Assembly: GCA_018816815.1 (NCBI GenBank)
Contig: JAHIVD010000050.1
Coordinates: 1 to 34,674 of the forward strand
DNA from: Patescibacteria group bacterium
GTDB taxonomy: Bacteria; Patescibacteriota; Microgenomatia; Daviesbacterales; UBA10151
DNA: 34,674 bases
Reading direction: 5' to 3'
Shown here one piece after another: positions 6,904-14,597 of this stretch. The number at the start of each line of letters is the position of its first letter. Position 1 is the stretch's first letter. Made by a program: the position numbers and the translations under genes. Under the pieces are notes generated by a model. It saw only the letters and a list, made by a program, of their open reading frames with translations, was not told the origin of the DNA and ran no database searches.

Positions 6904-7785
6904 TTACTTTTTCTTATCTTTTTTATCTTTATCTTGCTCTTGCTGATTCTTCTTTTCCTTATCGTCTTTTTTATTTTCCTTATCTTGAGCTTTATTAAGA
7001 TCAGTATTTTTATATTGCTGCTGTTGCTGCAACTGCTTTTTAATTTTTTGTAACTTATTCCTGGTTTTATCAATATCGCTATCGTTATTTCCGCTTGAAC
7101 TATCTGCAGGCGGTAACAACTGTGCAGGAGGAACGGAAGATGGGGTAGGTGTGGTACTAGGAGGAGTAATACTAGGTACAGTGCTCGGAGAAATTTGAGG
7201 TTCTAATTCTGAACCTGATTCTGGTACTGACCCTGATCCTAAACCTGATTCAGGTGCTGGCTCTAATTCTCCTGATCCTGGCACTGGTGGTACTGAAGCT
7301 TGAGGAGTCGGAGCAGGAGACAACAAAGGCGCTGCTGTTGGCGATAACGACGCAGGCGTCGTCGGTTGATTATTGGATTGATGTTCTGTTTGACGTACTT
7401 GAGCAAGACCAGCATCATATTTTGTAATAGACTCTAACAATTGGCTAATAAGTTTTTCTTCTTCAGCAGGGTTTTTAACTTTGCTAATTTCATTTGCCGC
7501 CGCTTGAGTTTGTTCAATTAATTCATTAAGTACTTTACTAACCTCTTTGCCCTGGGTTAAAAGAACAGTAATTTCCTGAAATCTTCTGTCGGAACGGGCT
7601 TTGGCAAATAAAGCTTTTGTATTCGGGTTCAAAGACGCTATCGCATATATAACATCTTCCAAGCCTCTTTTTATTGGATACGTAAATTCTCCTGGAACCG
7701 CATTATTGGAAACTACAGCCAAAACAGCCGGAGGGAAAAGAGCCAGAGCTAAAACTAAAGTTATAATACTTAACAATCTAGTCAT
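6904..7785 (-). CDS. Exported DUF5667-like protein with Pro/Ser-rich and charged tail
   Basis: This 293-residue protein starts with a signal peptide (MTRLLS, hydrophobic to about residue 24, then AVLAVVSNN). A DUF5667-like domain follows (about 28-130), recognised by the pattern VPGEFTYPIKRGLEDV and a helical region with RRFQE. Residues 135-225 are a Pro/Ser/Thr/Glu-rich spacer with repeated PESG-type units, and the last 60 residues are Gln/Lys/Asp-rich. The overall shape suggests a secreted or surface-anchored protein with a helical head and a disordered stalk. The biochemical function of DUF5667 is unknown. The gene lies 15 bases downstream of rseP and ends 24 bases before the T-box-like leader. 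Confidence 0.75.
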   Translation of the reverse strand: MTRLLSIITLVLALALFPPAVLAVVSNNAVPGEFTYPIKRGLEDVIYAIASLNPNTKALFAKARSDRRFQEITVLLTQGKEVSKVLNELIEQTQAAANEISKVKNPAEEEKLISQLLESITKYDAGLAQVRQTEHQSNNQPTTPASLSPTAAPLLSPAPTPQASVPPVPGSGELEPAPESGLGSGSVPESGSELEPQISPSTVPSITPPSTTPTPSSVPPAQLLPPADSSSGNNDSDIDKTRNKLQKIKKQLQQQQQYKNTDLNKAQDKENKKDDKEKKNQQEQDKDKKDKKK

Positions 7786-7800
7786 AAATTCAATATACCA

Positions 7801-8898
7801 TTAAAATAATATCTTTCGAAGATCTGAAAATGTAATTAGCAGTGCAAGCGCGATTAATATTAAAAAACCAATCTGATGCACTGACCTTTCAATATCCTCT
7901 TTCACTGGTTTTTTAGTTACTGCTTCAATCAAAAGAAAAAATAATCTACCGCCATCAAGAGCTGGAATCGGCAAAATATTAAAAATAGCAAGCGTTAAGG
8001 AAATTAATCCAACAAACCAAAGATAAGGCAGTGCAGCAGCTACCCCAAGAGATAAAATATCATTAGTAATTGCAGCCATTCCTACCGGCCCACTTATGGA
8101 TTCTGAAGCTTGCCCAAAATCTCCATACAACAAATCGCTGCCTATGCTTCCAAAGCCTGCAAAAGTTAGTTTGATCAAGTCAAAAGAATAGGTTATCCCG
8201 GAAAATATTTTTTCAGAAGCGCTCGTATACTCCCGAAACGGAACAGGACTAAAAATTACTCCAATTAAAATATCTCCATCATCCATTTCTTTTGGGGTAA
8301 TATCGATTTGTCTTAAATGATTTCCGTCAATATCCGTTAACGTCAAATTAATTGGTAGACCCTTTTTTGATTTTATAAGATCTTTTGCCGAATCAATATT
8401 TGAAACTTGTTGATTGTCAATCAAGATGAGTTTTTCTCCGGTTTGCACTCCTGCTTTTTGTGCCGGAAAATTTTGCTCAACTGCTGCGATATAAACTCCT
8501 GTTTCTGCAACAGGATAAATAATCTTAAAATTTTGCCCAATAATGACAGCATAAAAAAGAACCCAAGCTAAAATAAGATTCATCAAAACACCGGCCATAA
8601 CAACTGCTATTCTTTGTTCAACAGATTTTTTCCTAAAATCCTTGTTGCTTAATTTTTCTTTACCTGCAGCAGCTATCTCTTCTTCTTCCCCCCTAAGTCT
8701 GACAAAACCTCCGAAAGGAAGCCAGTTTATAGAATAAATTGTTTCTCCTATTTTTTTACCCCAGATCCTTGGCGGAATTCCAAAACCAAATTCTTGAACC
8801 TCAACTCCAAACTTTTTGGCTACTAGAAAATGTCCAAACTCGTGAATCAAAACCAAAATCAGGAGCGTGATAATAAAGATGATGATAGAAAATAACAT
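7801..8898 (-). CDS. rseP: Site-2 intramembrane zinc metalloprotease (RseP/RasP family)
   Basis: This membrane protease cleaves transmembrane anchors such as those of anti-sigma factors and leftover signal peptides. The zinc motif HEFGH (H19, E20, H23) is in the first membrane segment. A single PDZ domain spans about 125-205, and the second active-site motif NILPIPALDGGR (N307-R318, with D315) is in a C-terminal membrane segment. At 365 residues it is the one-PDZ form, shorter than E. coli RseP (about 450, two PDZ). It sits downstream of frr, which is its common genomic neighbourhood. No Shine-Dalgarno site is seen, and the bases just before the ATG form one arm of an 11-bp inverted repeat. 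Confidence 0.93.
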   Translation of the reverse strand: MLFSIIIFIITLLILVLIHEFGHFLVAKKFGVEVQEFGFGIPPRIWGKKIGETIYSINWLPFGGFVRLRGEEEEIAAAGKEKLSNKDFRKKSVEQRIAVVMAGVLMNLILAWVLFYAVIIGQNFKIIYPVAETGVYIAAVEQNFPAQKAGVQTGEKLILIDNQQVSNIDSAKDLIKSKKGLPINLTLTDIDGNHLRQIDITPKEMDDGDILIGVIFSPVPFREYTSASEKIFSGITYSFDLIKLTFAGFGSIGSDLLYGDFGQASESISGPVGMAAITNDILSLGVAAALPYLWFVGLISLTLAIFNILPIPALDGGRLFFLLIEAVTKKPVKEDIERSVHQIGFLILIALALLITFSDLRKILF

Positions 8899-8901
8899 AA
8901 A

Positions 8902-8951
8902 ACGATTTATGATTTTTTTAAGATAAGATTTAGGAATAATTCATAAATCGT
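8902..8951. repeat. 11-bp inverted repeat between frr and rseP
   Basis: ACGATTTATGA (8902-8912) and its exact complement TCATAAATCGT (8941-8951) flank a 28-base loop. In the minus-strand transcript one arm ends three bases before the rseP ATG, so the hairpin could hide the start region or mark an RNA-processing site. There is no strong T-run, so it is a poor terminator. Confidence 0.6.
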
Positions 8952-8969
8952 AAACCATAATTCAAAATT

Positions 8970-9524
8970 TCAAATCTCTTTTAATTCTTCTTCTTTCAGT
9001 TTACCTAATCGTTCAATTTCAGCAATCTTTTTATCAATCAGTTCTTTCAAAATCTTTTCTCTCCTGAAGAATTCGTCTTCTCCGAATTGACTTTCTTCTT
9101 GGAGTTTTTTCCATTCATTTCTAAAATCCTGCCTTATTTGTCTAATTGAAACATGAGCTTCTTCTTGTTTTTGATGCAAAAGTTTAATAAATTCTTCTCT
9201 CCTTTCCCCTGTAAGAGGCGGGATTGATAAACGAATCAATGTACCTTCATTTGAAGGATTTAAACCAATATTAGCTTCTTGGATTCCTTTTATAACATCA
9301 TTTAAAATAGCAGCGTCCCAAACCTGAATTGTTAAAAGGTTGTGCGAAGGAACGGAAATATTGCCTATCTCATTGAGCTTCATTTTTGTACCGTATGCTT
9401 CAATGGGAATATTCTCAACTAAAGCCGGATTAGCTCTGCCTGCTCTGATTCCTGCAATTTCCACTTTGAGGTGATGCACTACTGCGTCTATTTTTACATT
9501 AACGTCATTTAAAACAGGATCCAT
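8970..9524 (-). CDS. frr: Ribosome recycling factor
   Basis: With EF-G this protein splits post-termination ribosomes into subunits. At 184 residues it is standard length. The conserved parts are present: GIRAGRANPALVE (24-36), the domain II beta region, PPLTGERREEFIKLL (about 101-115) and RQIRQDFRNEWKK before the long C-terminal helix. It is part of the rpsB-tsf-frr-rseP series. The usual neighbour pyrH is missing between tsf and frr. The gap to tsf is 114 bases and holds an imperfect inverted repeat (AAAGTAAACA/TGTTTGCTTT). Confidence 0.95.
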   Translation of the reverse strand: MDPVLNDVNVKIDAVVHHLKVEIAGIRAGRANPALVENIPIEAYGTKMKLNEIGNISVPSHNLLTIQVWDAAILNDVIKGIQEANIGLNPSNEGTLIRLSIPPLTGERREEFIKLLHQKQEEAHVSIRQIRQDFRNEWKKLQEESQFGEDEFFRREKILKELIDKKIAEIERLGKLKEEELKEI

Positions 9525-9638
9525 AGATCTAAATTAAGATAGCACTTAATAATATAGCACAGTTTAAAAGTAAACAAATCCCAGTTGTGTTTAGTGTGTT
9601 TGCTTTGATTTTTATACTGCAACAAGGAAACAAACCAG

Positions 9639-10088
9639 CTATTTCCCCAAAGCTATTCTCTCAAATCTTCCAACTTGAATATTTTCTCCTAATTTTCCAA
9701 TAACTGATTTTATCAAATCGTCTACAGTTTGAGAATTATCTCTAATATATTCCTGAGACAGTAATTTTTTTATGTTTCCAGGGTCCATAGAAGCAATCTG
9801 CAATACCAGCTCATGAGCTAAGCTTTTAAATTCTTCTGTCCTTGCCACAAAATCAGTCTCGCAAAGAAGTTCAACTAAGACTCCAATTTTCCCTGCATGA
9901 GAATAACTTTCCACCAAACCTGCTTTAACTTGTCTCTTTGTTTTTTGAGAAGCTTTATCCAAACCTTTTTTCTTTAAAAACTCCTCAGCTTTTTTCATAT
10001 CTCCTTTGGCTTCTTTTAAAGCTTCCCTGCAGTCTGCAATTCCGGCTTTTGTTTTTTCTCTTAGTTTTTTAATATCTTCTATATTCAT
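9639..10088 (-). CDS. tsf: Elongation factor Ts, minimal form
   Basis: EF-Ts is the nucleotide-exchange factor for EF-Tu. The N-terminal UBA-like domain (MNIEDIKKLREKTKAGIADC) and the EF-Tu-contacting motif TDFVAR (78-83) are intact, and the protein ends with GENIQVGRFERIALGK. It has 149 residues against about 283 in E. coli and about 196 in Thermus. It therefore keeps one core subdomain and lacks the second core and coiled-coil parts. The frame is clean, so this is a compact variant and not a truncation. It lies 32 bases after rpsB. Confidence 0.93.
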   Translation of the reverse strand: MNIEDIKKLREKTKAGIADCREALKEAKGDMKKAEEFLKKKGLDKASQKTKRQVKAGLVESYSHAGKIGVLVELLCETDFVARTEEFKSLAHELVLQIASMDPGNIKKLLSQEYIRDNSQTVDDLIKSVIGKLGENIQVGRFERIALGK

Positions 10089-10120
10089 AATTCATAAAAA
10101 TACAAAATAACGCTTTTAAA

Positions 10121-10975
10121 CTACTTTGCTTTTTTTTCAGGTTCCTTAGTTTCTTTCTTTTCTTTAGCTTCCGCAGCTTCTTTTTTCAAAACCTTTTCTT
10201 CTGAATTTTCTTTCCCTTTTTTCTCTTTAACTTCTTTCTTCTCTTCCTCTTTAACTCCCTCTTTGACTTTAATTTCAGCTAATTTACCAGCTTCTTTTTT
10301 ACCTTCTCCGTAAGCAGCTGCAATTGCAGCAACTAATATTCTAATGGATTTTATAGCGTCATCATTGCCTGGCACAGGATAATCGATTTGTGTTGGATCA
10401 CAGTTTGAATCAGCAATTGCCACCACTTTAATACCCAATCTGTTAGCTTCCCTAACAGCAATATTATCTGAAACTGCATCTATTACAAAAATTGCATCCG
10501 GCACACCCGCAAGATCCATGACTCCGACAAAAACTCTTTGCAGTTTACCCATTTTCCGCTCCAGCAGGAGTTGTTCTTTTTTAGTATATTTAGAAAGTTC
10601 ACCTTTGGACTTTTGTTCTAAATATTCTTTGAGCTTTTTAATATTTTTCTTTATTTCTGAAAAATTGGTTAGAAAACCTCCCATCCATCTTTCTGCAAGA
10701 AATGGAGTCTCAAGTTCCCCTGCCATCTCTTCAACAATTGGTTTTGCTTGTTTTTTTGTTCCGACAAATAACAAAACTTTTCCAGATTTTCCAAGGTCAT
10801 AAACAAATTCACAAGTTTCTTTCAGATATTTTTCAGACTGAGTTAAATCAATAACAGAAACTCCTTCTTTAGCACCGTAAATATACGGACGCATTCGCGG
10901 ATTGTTCCTTCTAACTTGGTGTCCAAAATGAACACCCGCTTCAAGTAACTCCTGTAGTGTTGGTAATTTATACAT
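10121..10975 (-). CDS. rpsB: 30S ribosomal protein uS2
   Basis: The first 225 residues are canonical uS2: LLEAGVHFGHQVRRNNPRM at the start, the coiled-coil hairpin region (about 110-160), and FVIDAVSDNIAVREANRLGI with DSNCDP near 180-215. Residues from about 228 to 284 form an extra tail made almost only of Lys, Glu and Ala, probably a charged helix or disordered extension on the ribosome surface. A weak AAGGA lies 4 bases before the ATG. The 127-base upstream gap contains a perfect 27-base hairpin sequence that may act in leader control. tsf follows immediately. Confidence 0.95.
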   Translation of the reverse strand: MYKLPTLQELLEAGVHFGHQVRRNNPRMRPYIYGAKEGVSVIDLTQSEKYLKETCEFVYDLGKSGKVLLFVGTKKQAKPIVEEMAGELETPFLAERWMGGFLTNFSEIKKNIKKLKEYLEQKSKGELSKYTKKEQLLLERKMGKLQRVFVGVMDLAGVPDAIFVIDAVSDNIAVREANRLGIKVVAIADSNCDPTQIDYPVPGNDDAIKSIRILVAAIAAAYGEGKKEAGKLAEIKVKEGVKEEEKKEVKEKKGKENSEEKVLKKEAAEAKEKKETKEPEKKAK

Positions 10976-11035
10976 GTTTTCCTTGTTCTTCTCTATCGCC
11001 AGTGTAGTTTTAGGAAAACTGAAAGCAATAGATGT

Positions 11036-11062
11036 TTAATACTGGTATTTTACCAGTATTAA
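11036..11062. repeat. Perfect 12-bp inverted repeat with TTT loop in the rpsB leader
   Basis: TTAATACTGGTA (11036-11047), TTT, then the exact complement TACCAGTATTAA (11051-11062). It sits between the dfrA stop and the rpsB start, 60 bases before the rpsB ATG. The minus-strand transcript would form a stable hairpin, but no T-run follows, so it is not a classic intrinsic terminator. It could be an operator, a pause or processing site, or part of an S2 autoregulatory leader. Confidence 0.75.
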
Positions 11063-11102
11063 TAGGAGAAAGCAAGATAAAAATCTGGTAAAACAAAGTT
11101 AT

Positions 11103-11585
11103 TCATCTTTCTAACTCCAGAAATTTATATTTAAAACCATCAGATTTTTGTTCTTCTGATTGCCGAATTACTTTTTTAAATTCTGAATAATCCGGAAAAA
11201 ATACATCTCCTTTGATTTCTTTATCAATAACAGTTAAATACAGTTTATCTGTCCTGGGCAAAACCTCTTTGTATATCTGACCTCCGCCAATAATAAAAAC
11301 TTCATTATCACCTGGTTTACCTTGAGTCATCTTAAAAGCCTCATTTAAATCATGAACCACAATGCACCCTTTAGCTTGATATGCCAAATTACTGGTAATG
11401 ATAATATTAGTTCTTCCTGGCAAAGCTTTTCCTATGGATTCATGAGTTTTCCTGCCCATGATAATAGGATGGCCCATGGTGATTTCTTTAAATCTTTTTA
11501 ACTCTTCCGGTATATACCAAGGCATTCCGCCTTTTGTTCCAATAACTCTTTTTTTACCGGCAATAGCTACAATAATGCTAATCAC
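11103..11585 (-). CDS. dfrA: Dihydrofolate reductase
   Basis: This enzyme reduces dihydrofolate to THF with NADPH, regenerating the cofactor oxidised by ThyA. The 160-residue protein shows GGMPWYIPEELKRFK, with the substrate-binding acidic residue E27, then MGRKTHESIGKALPGRTNIIIT for NADPH binding, and IIGGGQIYKEVLP near 97-109. These are the standard chromosomal DHFR motifs and the length is normal. The start codon is GTG (11585-11583), immediately after the thyA TGA stop with no gap, so the two genes form a thyA-dfrA unit. Confidence 0.95.
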   Translation of the reverse strand: MISIIVAIAGKKRVIGTKGGMPWYIPEELKRFKEITMGHPIIMGRKTHESIGKALPGRTNIIITSNLAYQAKGCIVVHDLNEAFKMTQGKPGDNEVFIIGGGQIYKEVLPRTDKLYLTVIDKEIKGDVFFPDYSEFKKVIRQSEEQKSDGFKYKFLELER

Positions 11586-12545
11586 TCAAAATCCTCCTAC
11601 GACTGTTACCTCTCCTTTAATGGAAGGACAAGGGTCATATCCAACTAGGGTAAAATCTTCAATTTTAAAATCATCAATATTTTTAACCTTAGGGTTTATT
11701 CTCATCTTAGGAAAAGGTCTTGGTTTTCTTTTTAGTTGCTGCCCCACTTGATCCATATGATTACTGTAAATATGAACATCTCCAAAAGTATGAACAAATT
11801 CCCCGGGCTTAAGTCCTACAACCTGTGCAATCATCATTGTAAACAATGCATAAGATGCAATATTAAATGGCACACCCAAAAAAGTATCTGCTGAGCGCTG
11901 ATAAAGCTGAAGCGACAATCTTCCGCTGTTTACATTAAACTGATAAAGAGTATGACAAGGCGGCAGCGCCATGGATTTCCCAGGAAGCGCCATCTCATAG
12001 ATAAACTCCGGATTCCAAGCAGACACTGTAATTGATTTCCTAAATGGGGTAGTTTTTAATTCTTTTATTGCCCAACCCAACTGATCAATTATTCTACCAT
12101 CCGAAGTTTTCCACTTTCTCCATTGCACTCCATAAACATTTCCCAAATCTCCCCATTTTTTAACAAACGGATTTTGTTTTGGCAACTCTTTAATTTTTTG
12201 AACAAATTCTTCTTGCGTCAATTTTGGCATCTTTCCGGCTTTCATGGCTTTTTTGTATGGCCGGTAAGCCCACTCATCCCAAATATGGACGTTGCAATCG
12301 AGTAAATATTTAATATTGGAATCACCCTGTAGAAACCACAGAAGTTCATGAATAATCCCCCTTAAAAATACTTTCTTTGTAGTTAAAAGCGGAAAACCCT
12401 TTTGTAGATCAAACCTAATTTGTCTTCCGAAAACCGATTTTATAGTTACACCGGGATTATTAAACACAGGTTTATTTATCCCGTTTTTTAAAATATCTTT
12501 TAAAAGATCTAAATATTGATATTCTTCGTGCCTTGGTCTTGGCAT
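11586..12545 (-). CDS. thyA: Thymidylate synthase (ThyA type)
   Basis: This enzyme methylates dUMP to dTMP using 5,10-methylene-THF. The catalytic cysteine is C197 in ALPPCHTLYQF. QRSADTFLGVPFNIASY (216-232) carries the phosphate-binding Arg and the dUMP-recognising Asn, and HIWDEWA (87-93) is also conserved. At 319 residues it contains a modest Lys-rich insert (about 97-128), as in longer bacterial ThyA proteins. AGAGGG lies 5 bases before the ATG, one of few plausible ribosome sites here. It is co-transcribed with dfrA, and the upstream neighbours (dUTPase-like, dcd) make its dUMP substrate. Confidence 0.96.
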   Translation of the reverse strand: MPRPRHEEYQYLDLLKDILKNGINKPVFNNPGVTIKSVFGRQIRFDLQKGFPLLTTKKVFLRGIIHELLWFLQGDSNIKYLLDCNVHIWDEWAYRPYKKAMKAGKMPKLTQEEFVQKIKELPKQNPFVKKWGDLGNVYGVQWRKWKTSDGRIIDQLGWAIKELKTTPFRKSITVSAWNPEFIYEMALPGKSMALPPCHTLYQFNVNSGRLSLQLYQRSADTFLGVPFNIASYALFTMMIAQVVGLKPGEFVHTFGDVHIYSNHMDQVGQQLKRKPRPFPKMRINPKVKNIDDFKIEDFTLVGYDPCPSIKGEVTVVGGF

Positions 12546-12642
12546 AATGCCCTCTTATGATAGCAGAAAGTAGCAAAGTCGCAAGTGATCTTTTTATCGT
12601 GTTATCGTATGGATGGTTTTTTCTATTGCAACAAGCCTCTTA

Positions 12643-13212
12643 TTATACTTGTCTTTCTGTTTTTTTAGGACTCACTCTTCCACCCTGATGCTGCCCTCTG
12701 TAGGAAATTGTTTTTCCTTTTATTTTATAAAAAATAATATTACAAATCCTTGCACCAAGTTGCAATTTAACAGGAAAAGAACTTAAATTAGCTAAACCCA
12801 TTGTTAATTTTCCTTGATAACCCGGATCTGTTTTTGAATTAAGAAGCAGTAGTCCTGCTCTAAAAAGAGAGGTTCTAACATGCACTATCGGCATCAAATC
12901 CAACGGAGTATTTACCCATTCTACTGTTTGAATCAAATAATACTGCTGAGGTTTAATCACAATTTCTTTTTGATTTTTTCTACCTTCTAAATACTCAGCT
13001 ACCGGTTTTGTTTCTACGCCTTTTCTCTTGCCCAGTTTAGTGTCGCTGTCTGCCTCAATAAAAGCTCCTCCCTTAACTATTTTATGAACTGAACCAAGCC
13101 TTAAATCAATCCCTACTCCTTCAGGATTTTTCAGCTCTCTTTTGCCCAAATTCAAAAGAAGGGCTTGTTTTTTAATTCTTTTATGGATTTCGTTAATTCC
13201 CAGAATGCTCAT
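12643..13212 (-). CDS. dUTPase/dCTP deaminase-superfamily protein, probably dUTP diphosphatase
   Basis: The 189-residue protein has the trimeric dUTPase/Dcd fold signatures: GVGIDLRLG (32-40), VRTSLFRAGLLLLNSKTDPG (112-131) and YQGKLTMGLAN (132-142). In dCTP deaminase the position matching G139 is the catalytic Glu of the VLEF motif. Here it is Gly, so deaminase activity is unlikely. A dUTPase role, giving dUMP for ThyA and keeping uracil out of DNA, is the best guess. It lies between thyA and a true dcd. It could also be an inactive Dcd paralogue with a regulatory role. Confidence 0.7.
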   Translation of the reverse strand: MSILGINEIHKRIKKQALLLNLGKRELKNPEGVGIDLRLGSVHKIVKGGAFIEADSDTKLGKRKGVETKPVAEYLEGRKNQKEIVIKPQQYYLIQTVEWVNTPLDLMPIVHVRTSLFRAGLLLLNSKTDPGYQGKLTMGLANLSSFPVKLQLGARICNIIFYKIKGKTISYRGQHQGGRVSPKKTERQV

Positions 13213-13290
13213 AATTTATAAAAATAGTAGGATCAAAGGCAAACAAAAAATCCAGTCACGAAAGCGGTTTTTTATACAGTGACAGATCGC

Positions 13291-14046
13291 TTATTTCTTT
13301 CCTGATTTTTTTCTCCCAAACAAATTACTCTTTTTTTTCTCAGACAAATTAATTTTTTTTCCCATCATATTTGACACTTCAGGTAACTTGCTTCCCCCAT
13401 ATCTATTATTAGGACTATTTTTATACGATCTTTTAACTGCTGCCCCTAATTTTTCAAAAGAAAATGCGCAAATCGGACTTCCTTCATAAATTACTAACTT
13501 TTTTCCCTTTAAGAAAGTGCCAAATTCCAAAACCGGATGTCCGTTCCAGCCAGGATCAAACCTGGCTGCTGTAGAGTGAACAACCACCCCAAGTCTGGCC
13601 AGAGAGCTTTTACCGTGCAGATGCCCAACAATATTATCAGGAAGCGTTAATCGCTCGCGCGTAGTAGCAATAACAAAATCATGTTCAGTTAGAATAAAAG
13701 GCTGGCCCGGCTTTAGCTGCACCAACCTCATCATAGATTCCATATCTTTTTTTGAAGCATACCTGGTATCTATAGTATTTAATCCCTCGTCAGTAAAAAC
13801 CCGCAAGCTGCTTCCCAAATGAAAATCAATAGTTACTTCATCTACTGCTTCTTCCCAATCCTTCACTAAAGGATCAATTTTTATAATCCCTTTTTTAATG
13901 TACTCTGTTAAAACCCAATCAGGCAGGGTGCCTAAAATATCTGCAATCTCACCCTTGTCATCTTTTCGAACTTGGGGGCTGGGATCTCTTTTTTCAGAGC
14001 CGAAAACCTGAGCAGAACAAGGAATTTTTTTCTTTATTTTTGGCAT
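13291..14046 (-). CDS. dcd: dCTP deaminase
   Basis: This enzyme converts dCTP to dUTP, and in bifunctional versions onward to dUMP. The active-site segment GKSSLARLGVVVHSTAARFD (145-164) and PGWNGHPVLEFG carry the catalytic Ser/Arg and E174, matching E. coli Dcd residue for residue around them. The protein has 251 residues against about 193 in E. coli. There is a 40-residue N-terminal extension before LPDWVLTEYI, where homology starts, and a Lys-rich C-terminal tail (from about 225). No internal Met offers a better start. With the dUTPase-like gene and thyA it forms a dCTP to dTMP route. Confidence 0.9.
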   Translation of the reverse strand: MPKIKKKIPCSAQVFGSEKRDPSPQVRKDDKGEIADILGTLPDWVLTEYIKKGIIKIDPLVKDWEEAVDEVTIDFHLGSSLRVFTDEGLNTIDTRYASKKDMESMMRLVQLKPGQPFILTEHDFVIATTRERLTLPDNIVGHLHGKSSLARLGVVVHSTAARFDPGWNGHPVLEFGTFLKGKKLVIYEGSPICAFSFEKLGAAVKRSYKNSPNNRYGGSKLPEVSNMMGKKINLSEKKKSNLFGRKKSGKK

Positions 14047-14092
14047 AAGCTAATATTCTAATGAAATTAAATCCTTTTTTAAAGTAAAAAAC

Positions 14093-14584
14093 CTACTTAA
14101 CTTTTTCTAATTGATCTAAGTAAAGATTTAAGTAGTTATAATCATCCTGAATATATTTATGCTCTTCATTGTCAGGAATATTTTTAGGATATGCCACGTA
14201 TAAAGCATCTAACAGTTTTTGATGGCTTAGGAACTGATCCTTAACTCTGTCAATCTTATCAGTTAAATTATTGTCTACAACTATCTCTGTAATCCGACCT
14301 GCCAAAGTTGAATATCGAAGAGAAGCTTTTAGAACATGATCATAATTTTCATTTTTGACAACACTTTGAAGTTCTTCCAAGCGGGAATTTAAAATATTAC
14401 TCATATAATCAACTTTTTTCTCTGGATCGGATTTAAACTCTAGAAACAAATTTTCCTGTACTCTTTTTAATGCGAAAAAAGGTTGCATATCAGGAGTTGC
14501 TTTCAATGAAAGAAGAAGTGACGCAACAAAAAGCGCCAATATTACTATTAATCCTAACTGAAAACGACATTTCATTTTTAGCAT
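14093..14584 (-). CDS. Membrane-anchored DUF5667-like protein
   Basis: The 163-residue protein has one N-terminal membrane segment (about 10-27, LGLIVILALFVASLLLS). It then has the DUF5667-like pattern of a Pro followed by FFALKRVQENLFLEFKSDPEKK and a Leu/Glu-rich helix with SRLEEL. The remainder is predicted mostly helical. This is the second such protein in the window, the other being at 6904-7785, but it lacks the long disordered tail. Function is unknown. It lies between tmk (13 bases) and dcd and may be an extracytoplasmic helical domain. An alternative start is the ATG at 14575. Confidence 0.6.
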   Translation of the reverse strand: MLKMKCRFQLGLIVILALFVASLLLSLKATPDMQPFFALKRVQENLFLEFKSDPEKKVDYMSNILNSRLEELQSVVKNENYDHVLKASLRYSTLAGRITEIVVDNNLTDKIDRVKDQFLSHQKLLDALYVAYPKNIPDNEEHKYIQDDYNYLNLYLDQLEKVK

Positions 14585-14597
14585 GTTTTTAAATATC

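Noticed and set aside
9570..9611. AAAGTAAACA/TGTTTGCTTT inverted repeat between frr and tsf as a terminator
   Set aside because: AT-rich, one wobble pair, long loop and no clear T-tract after it.
13250..13290. GTCAC/GTGAC inverted repeat near a T-run between dcd and the dUTPase-like gene
   Set aside because: Five pairs with a 19-base loop; too weak to call a terminator.
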